Virus record (IMG/VR): IMGVR_UViG_3300043640_000122
Location: 1 to 25,413 of that record
Direction: 5' to 3' (one strand)
DNA from: a virus
Length of the DNA stretch: 25,413 nt
Below are positions 21,635-25,413 of the stretch, in pieces. A model generated the notes under the pieces. It searched no databases and was not told the origin of the DNA. It worked only from the letters and a program-made list of their open reading frames with translations. A program made the position numbers and the translations under genes. Positions within the stretch are counted from its first letter, which is position 1; each line of letters starts with the position of its first letter.

Positions 21635-23350
21635 ATGAGTGGCATCGTCGTGTACACCAAGAACACCATCGAGACCCTGTCGGCGTTCGCCAATGGGACG
21701 ACCGACGACGCCGGCCAGATCAACGCCGCGCTGACTATGGCGCAGGCCACCGGTGGCACGGTGTGGCTTCCGCCGGGTGTCTATGGCATCGGCTCCGACC
21801 TCATCGTGCCACCCGGTGTGACGCTGACCGGTCAGGCTGGTGTACGCACCGATCTCGGTGCCAGCAGTGCCGCTGTTCAGGCGCGCATCAAGCTGCTGTC
21901 TACGTTCACCGGCAAAGCGGGTGTGTCCGTTGTCGACAAGGAGGTCGGCGGGTACTCGGCCGAGAACGGTTCGGTGACGATTCGCGACCTGAACATTGAT
22001 TGTTCGGCGAAGACGTCCGGCACCATTGACGGTATTCAGGTCAATGGCCGGTGCGACGGATTGCGCATCGAGAAAGTCTCGATCTACAAGCCGCCGAACT
22101 GCGGCGTCAGGTTCTTGCAATACACCCGGCTCGACACGCTCACCTACAAGACCATCAACCTGGTCATGGACCGGGTCGTCGTGCACACCAGTGCGTCGGT
22201 GGGCTTCAGCTTCAGCGGCAACACGGACTCGGAGATCACCAACTGCTACTCGCTCGGTGCGCTGGACGACGGGTTCAAGTTCTCGTTGAGCTGCGCCAAC
22301 ACGGTGGTGACCAACTGCCGCAGCGAGGGATCGGCCAACCACGGCTTCCACATCACCGGTTCCTGGAACACGGGGACCGGTTCGGGCGGCATGCTGTTGA
22401 TGGGCTGCTCGACTGACCGGAGCGTGAAGAACGGCATCCTGGTCGACGCGACCGGCACCGCCCCGATCGCCATCAGCAGCCCGATGCTGCGGCGCGATGG
22501 CCGCAACGGCGGTACCGGCGGCGGCTCCTACGCCGGACTGGCGGTCGCCAGCGCCACCGTGCCCGTACTCATCACCAGCCCCACCGTGTTCCCCGGGGTG
22601 GACGACGCCGGCACCGGTACCAACAGCCCGCAGTACGGCGTCAGCATCACCAGCTCCACCTTCGTGGCCATCAACGGTGGCGGCTACCTGCATGCCCAGA
22701 CGACCGCGTTCAGCGCGGACGCGACCAGCGTGGTGTCTCGGGGCCCGGGTATCGCGGAGCGCACCGGGTCGACCAGCGCGCCGGGCACCATCGCGGTGGA
22801 CAACTGGCCGCGGCCCGAGTGGACGCCGGAAGAACTGTCCTACAAGGCGTTCAACTACGACCCGCTGTTGGGTTCGACCAGCACCGGGCAGGCCAGCGGT
22901 GTGCCGCTGCTGGCCCGGGTGAAGGTCCGCAAGGCCATCCCGGTGACGAACCTGCACGTCTACATCAACACCGCAGGTGGCACCCTGACGAGTAGCCAGA
23001 ACCTGGCCGGGCTGTACTCGATCAGCGGCGGCACCGCGACCAAGATGGACGTCAGCGGCGACCAGACCACCGCGTGGGGATCCACCGGGGCCAAGACGAT
23101 GGCGTTGGCGGGCGGCGCCCAGACGATCCAGCCGGGCGACTACATCGTTGCCTTGCTGTCCGTGGGCACCACCTCGGCGAAGTTCGCCAAGACCTCAGCC
23201 GTCGCCAACGCCCAGTTCACCAACGGGCTGCTCGGTGCCAGCGGGGCCCGGTTCGTCACCAACGGCACCGGCGCCACTGCGCTGCCGGCCACGTTCACGC
23301 TGTCCAGCAACACGACGACCAGCGATTCGGTGTGGGTGGGGTTGTCATGA
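21635..23350 (+). CDS. Beta-helix (pectate-lyase-like) tail spike protein
   Basis: A 571-residue protein. Residues ~10-70 (NTIETLSAFANGTTDDAGQIN, ATGGTVWLPPGVYGIGSDLIVPPGVTLTGQ) match the start of the pectate-lyase-3 superfamily, and ~100-360 has the short repeating strands of a right-handed parallel beta-helix (VTIRDLNIDCS, LRIEKVSIYKP, SEITNCYSL, TVVTNCRSEGSANHGFHITG). About 410-571 is a separate beta-rich, probably jelly-roll-like domain. Such proteins bind or cut surface polysaccharides; whether this one is an enzyme cannot be seen. ATG 21635 has AAGGGG at 21624-21629. It lies between the tape measure and a minor tail protein, where a distal tail protein usually is. It ends in an ATGA overlap. 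Confidence 0.82.
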   Translation: MSGIVVYTKNTIETLSAFANGTTDDAGQINAALTMAQATGGTVWLPPGVYGIGSDLIVPPGVTLTGQAGVRTDLGASSAAVQARIKLLSTFTGKAGVSVVDKEVGGYSAENGSVTIRDLNIDCSAKTSGTIDGIQVNGRCDGLRIEKVSIYKPPNCGVRFLQYTRLDTLTYKTINLVMDRVVVHTSASVGFSFSGNTDSEITNCYSLGALDDGFKFSLSCANTVVTNCRSEGSANHGFHITGSWNTGTGSGGMLLMGCSTDRSVKNGILVDATGTAPIAISSPMLRRDGRNGGTGGGSYAGLAVASATVPVLITSPTVFPGVDDAGTGTNSPQYGVSITSSTFVAINGGGYLHAQTTAFSADATSVVSRGPGIAERTGSTSAPGTIAVDNWPRPEWTPEELSYKAFNYDPLLGSTSTGQASGVPLLARVKVRKAIPVTNLHVYINTAGGTLTSSQNLAGLYSISGGTATKMDVSGDQTTAWGSTGAKTMALAGGAQTIQPGDYIVALLSVGTTSAKFAKTSAVANAQFTNGLLGASGARFVTNGTGATALPATFTLSSNTTTSDSVWVGLS

Positions 23351-25413
23351 GCAAGCTGGCCTGGGTCGACCAGGACGCCACCACGTGGGCGGACCTGGAC
23401 GGCACGCCGTGGGTCGGCGTCGTCCATCTGCCGGGCGTCTTGGACGGCAACATCGTCGTCGAATTCGCGTGGGGCGCCGACCTGACCGCCGACCCCGATA
23501 CCTGGCAGTGGGTCGACGAAACCCACAACCTGCTCCAGGACAACGGGCAGCGCATCGTCATTTCCCCGATGGGCCGATCCGATGAAACGCCCACGGCATC
23601 GCTGCCACAGCCGGCCGGGTGCGCCTTCCAACTCCTCAACACCACCGGCGAATACACCACGTACAACGCCACCCGAGGTGGGCACCCATCGGCGTGGAAG
23701 AACACGCCGGTGCGGGCCACGGGCAACGCCGGCAACAGCGGCAGTCCGGCCATCCAGTTCCAGGGCTACCTCAACGGATTGCCGCCCAGCTGGGACACGT
23801 CCGGGAAACTGCCGATCGTGTCGGTCAGCGCGTCAGGCGATCTGCGCCGGTTGACCCAAGGCACCGACCCGCTGAAGTCGGCGATGACCCGGTACATGAC
23901 GGACCTTCTCAAGACCGGGCCGGTACCTACCGCCTGGTGGCCGATGGAGGACGGCGCTTCCTCCGTTCGCGCAGTCTCGCCGATTCACGGCGTCCAACCG
24001 CTTTCGCCCGGCGGAACGAAGATTGACTTCACGACTGGCGTATCGGCGCCTATCAACTTCGCCGGCACTCCCGGTCCCGGCGGCACCGCGCCCCTGCCGA
24101 CATTCCAGACGGGCAGCTTCATGTCCGCCATCCTGCCGCCGATTGCCACCGCGACTTCGTGGCGCGTGGATGCCCTCATCAAGATGCCGACGCTCGGCCC
24201 GACCAACGACGTATCCGTCATGCAGCTCAAATCGTCGGGCGATGTCCTGATCTGGGAGTTCCGGATTACGGGTGGCTCCAGCGGATTCGTGCTGTCCACC
24301 GTGTTTCCGCCCGCGTCACACCAGGACCAGGGATACGGCTTCTACCCGAGGGATCAGGAGTGGCATCACCTCAGTGTCCGCGCTGTTCAGAATGGCGCGA
24401 ACATCGACGTGACGCCGGTCTTCGACAACGACGTACGTTCGGTGACCACGTACACCAACAAGACCCTGGCGCCGTTGACGGAGATATTCGTTGGCATTTC
24501 CGCTAACGATCCGAACATTGTGTCAGTCGGTCAGATCATGATCTGGCACCCGTCCAACGCCCTCGACATATTCACCCCGGCGACCGGGTACAACGAAGAG
24601 AACATGATTGACCGGTTGAACCGGATCGCCAACCAGGAGAACATCCGGATCGACATCACCGGCGGCAGTGACACCAGGATGGGGCCGCAGGGCATCGACA
24701 CCGCGATGAACCTCATCAACGATTGCGTGGCCGCGGACCTGGCGCTGCTTTACGACGGACGCGGACCTGGCCTCGGTGTCATCACCCGGGAGGCCCGGTA
24801 CAACGCCCCGGTGTCGCTGACCGCGGACATGGCCGCCGGGCAGGTGGCGCCACCGTTCGCCCCGGCGGACAACGACCAGCGCAACAGGAACCGCTGGACG
24901 GTCGCCCAGGAAGGCGGGTCGCAGGCCACGTACGAAGACGTCAACGGTCCGCTGGGCTCCAAGAAGATCGGGACCTACAAGGACTCGCTGACCATCAACA
25001 TCGCTGATGACGGCGCGTTGAAGAACATCGCGGCGTGGCTGGTGCATCAGGGCACCGTTGTTGGCTACCGGTACCCGACCCTGTACCTGAACATGGCCGC
25101 GTCGCCGGAGCTCGCCGCCGACTGGCTGGCCACGCCACTCAATGGCCGCATCGACGTACTCAACGTCGACGCGGTCGCACCGGAGCATCCGCCCGGCGAC
25201 GTGTCGCTTCTCCTGGAAGGCTGCACGCAGGTTATCTGGCCGTTCGGGTGGACGGTGACGGCGAACTCCTCGCTGGCTGATCCCTGGAACGTGGCCGTTG
25301 TCGGCCGGACCCGGGTGGACACGCTGCACAGCTTCACCTCGGCTGATGTTGCCGTCGGTGCTACCTCGTTCCAGGTCCGGACGGACTCGGGCCACAAGCT
25401 GTGGACGCCCGGC
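23347..25413 (+). CDS. Large minor tail protein with LamG-like domain (incomplete at right edge)
   Basis: ATG 23347 overlaps the previous stop (ATGA), and the frame stays open to the end of the window, at least 689 residues. The first ~190 residues look like an N-terminal structural domain (LAWVDQDATTWADLDGTPWV). Residues ~196-385 resemble a concanavalin/LamG-type sandwich (TAWWPMEDGASSV, SWRVDALIKMP, EWHHLSVRAVQNG, TEIFVGIS), often used for sugar binding. The rest (GYNEENMIDRLNRIANQENIRI, TWTVAQEGGSQ-like DNDQRNRNRWTVAQEGGS, LNVDAVAPEHPPGDVSLLLEGCTQ) matches the central part of actinophage minor tail proteins. It probably forms part of the tail tip. The C-terminus is missing. Confidence 0.85.
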   Translation, partial: MSKLAWVDQDATTWADLDGTPWVGVVHLPGVLDGNIVVEFAWGADLTADPDTWQWVDETHNLLQDNGQRIVISPMGRSDETPTASLPQPAGCAFQLLNTTGEYTTYNATRGGHPSAWKNTPVRATGNAGNSGSPAIQFQGYLNGLPPSWDTSGKLPIVSVSASGDLRRLTQGTDPLKSAMTRYMTDLLKTGPVPTAWWPMEDGASSVRAVSPIHGVQPLSPGGTKIDFTTGVSAPINFAGTPGPGGTAPLPTFQTGSFMSAILPPIATATSWRVDALIKMPTLGPTNDVSVMQLKSSGDVLIWEFRITGGSSGFVLSTVFPPASHQDQGYGFYPRDQEWHHLSVRAVQNGANIDVTPVFDNDVRSVTTYTNKTLAPLTEIFVGISANDPNIVSVGQIMIWHPSNALDIFTPATGYNEENMIDRLNRIANQENIRIDITGGSDTRMGPQGIDTAMNLINDCVAADLALLYDGRGPGLGVITREARYNAPVSLTADMAAGQVAPPFAPADNDQRNRNRWTVAQEGGSQATYEDVNGPLGSKKIGTYKDSLTINIADDGALKNIAAWLVHQGTVVGYRYPTLYLNMAASPELAADWLATPLNGRIDVLNVDAVAPEHPPGDVSLLLEGCTQVIWPFGWTVTANSSLADPWNVAVVGRTRVDTLHSFTSADVAVGATSFQVRTDSGHKLWTPG

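Noticed and set aside
1-25413. Integrase, repressor, attachment sites, tRNA genes or insertion sequences
   Set aside because: I looked for them on both strands and found no convincing sequence; lifestyle therefore stays open.

Overview
The window is one continuous block of a tailed-phage (siphovirus) genome or prophage from a high-GC actinobacterial host. The evidence is GC-rich third codon positions, many GTG starts and one TTG start, dense GTGA/ATGA/TGATG stop-start overlaps, and proteins that read like actinophage homologues (P27-type small terminase, HK97-type portal/protease/capsid, SF3 helicase, OB-fold SSB). All recognised genes are on the + strand. I see no integrase, repressor, lysis gene, tRNA or bacterial housekeeping gene, so I cannot say whether the phage is temperate. 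The host genus cannot be fixed from the sequence; a Micromonospora/Streptomyces-type actinomycete would fit.

Left part (1-5.8 kb): an early/replication module. It holds a small membrane protein, several short cysteine-bearing (zinc-ribbon-like) proteins, ssb, an SF3 (D5/P4-type) helicase without a primase domain, and a run of small unknown genes. Just downstream of the helicase, inside the next gene, ten exact copies of a 9-bp motif occur in both orientations around the most AT-rich patch I noticed. This is my best candidate for a replication origin and the most interesting signal in the window.

Middle part (5.8-12.7 kb): an HNH endonuclease, a hairpin-rich non-coding stretch that may hold the packaging site, small and large terminase, a two-helix membrane peptide, portal, a prohead protease with an N-terminal peptidoglycan-binding-like domain, and the major capsid protein. 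Two strong tandem hairpins follow the capsid gene.

Right part (12.7-25.4 kb): two adjacent GT-A-like glycosyltransferases and a fibre-like protein inserted in the head region, then a head-tail connector with an Ig-like domain, a probable tail terminator, two related tail-tube-like proteins separated by an intrinsic terminator, a gp10-like protein, and a tail-assembly chaperone pair with a canonical GGGAAAA -1 frameshift site. The tape measure (758 aa) comes next, then a beta-helix spike-like protein where the distal tail protein usually sits, and a large minor tail protein that runs off the right edge. The genes are close-packed; the longest stretch without a gene is the 168 bp before the small terminase.
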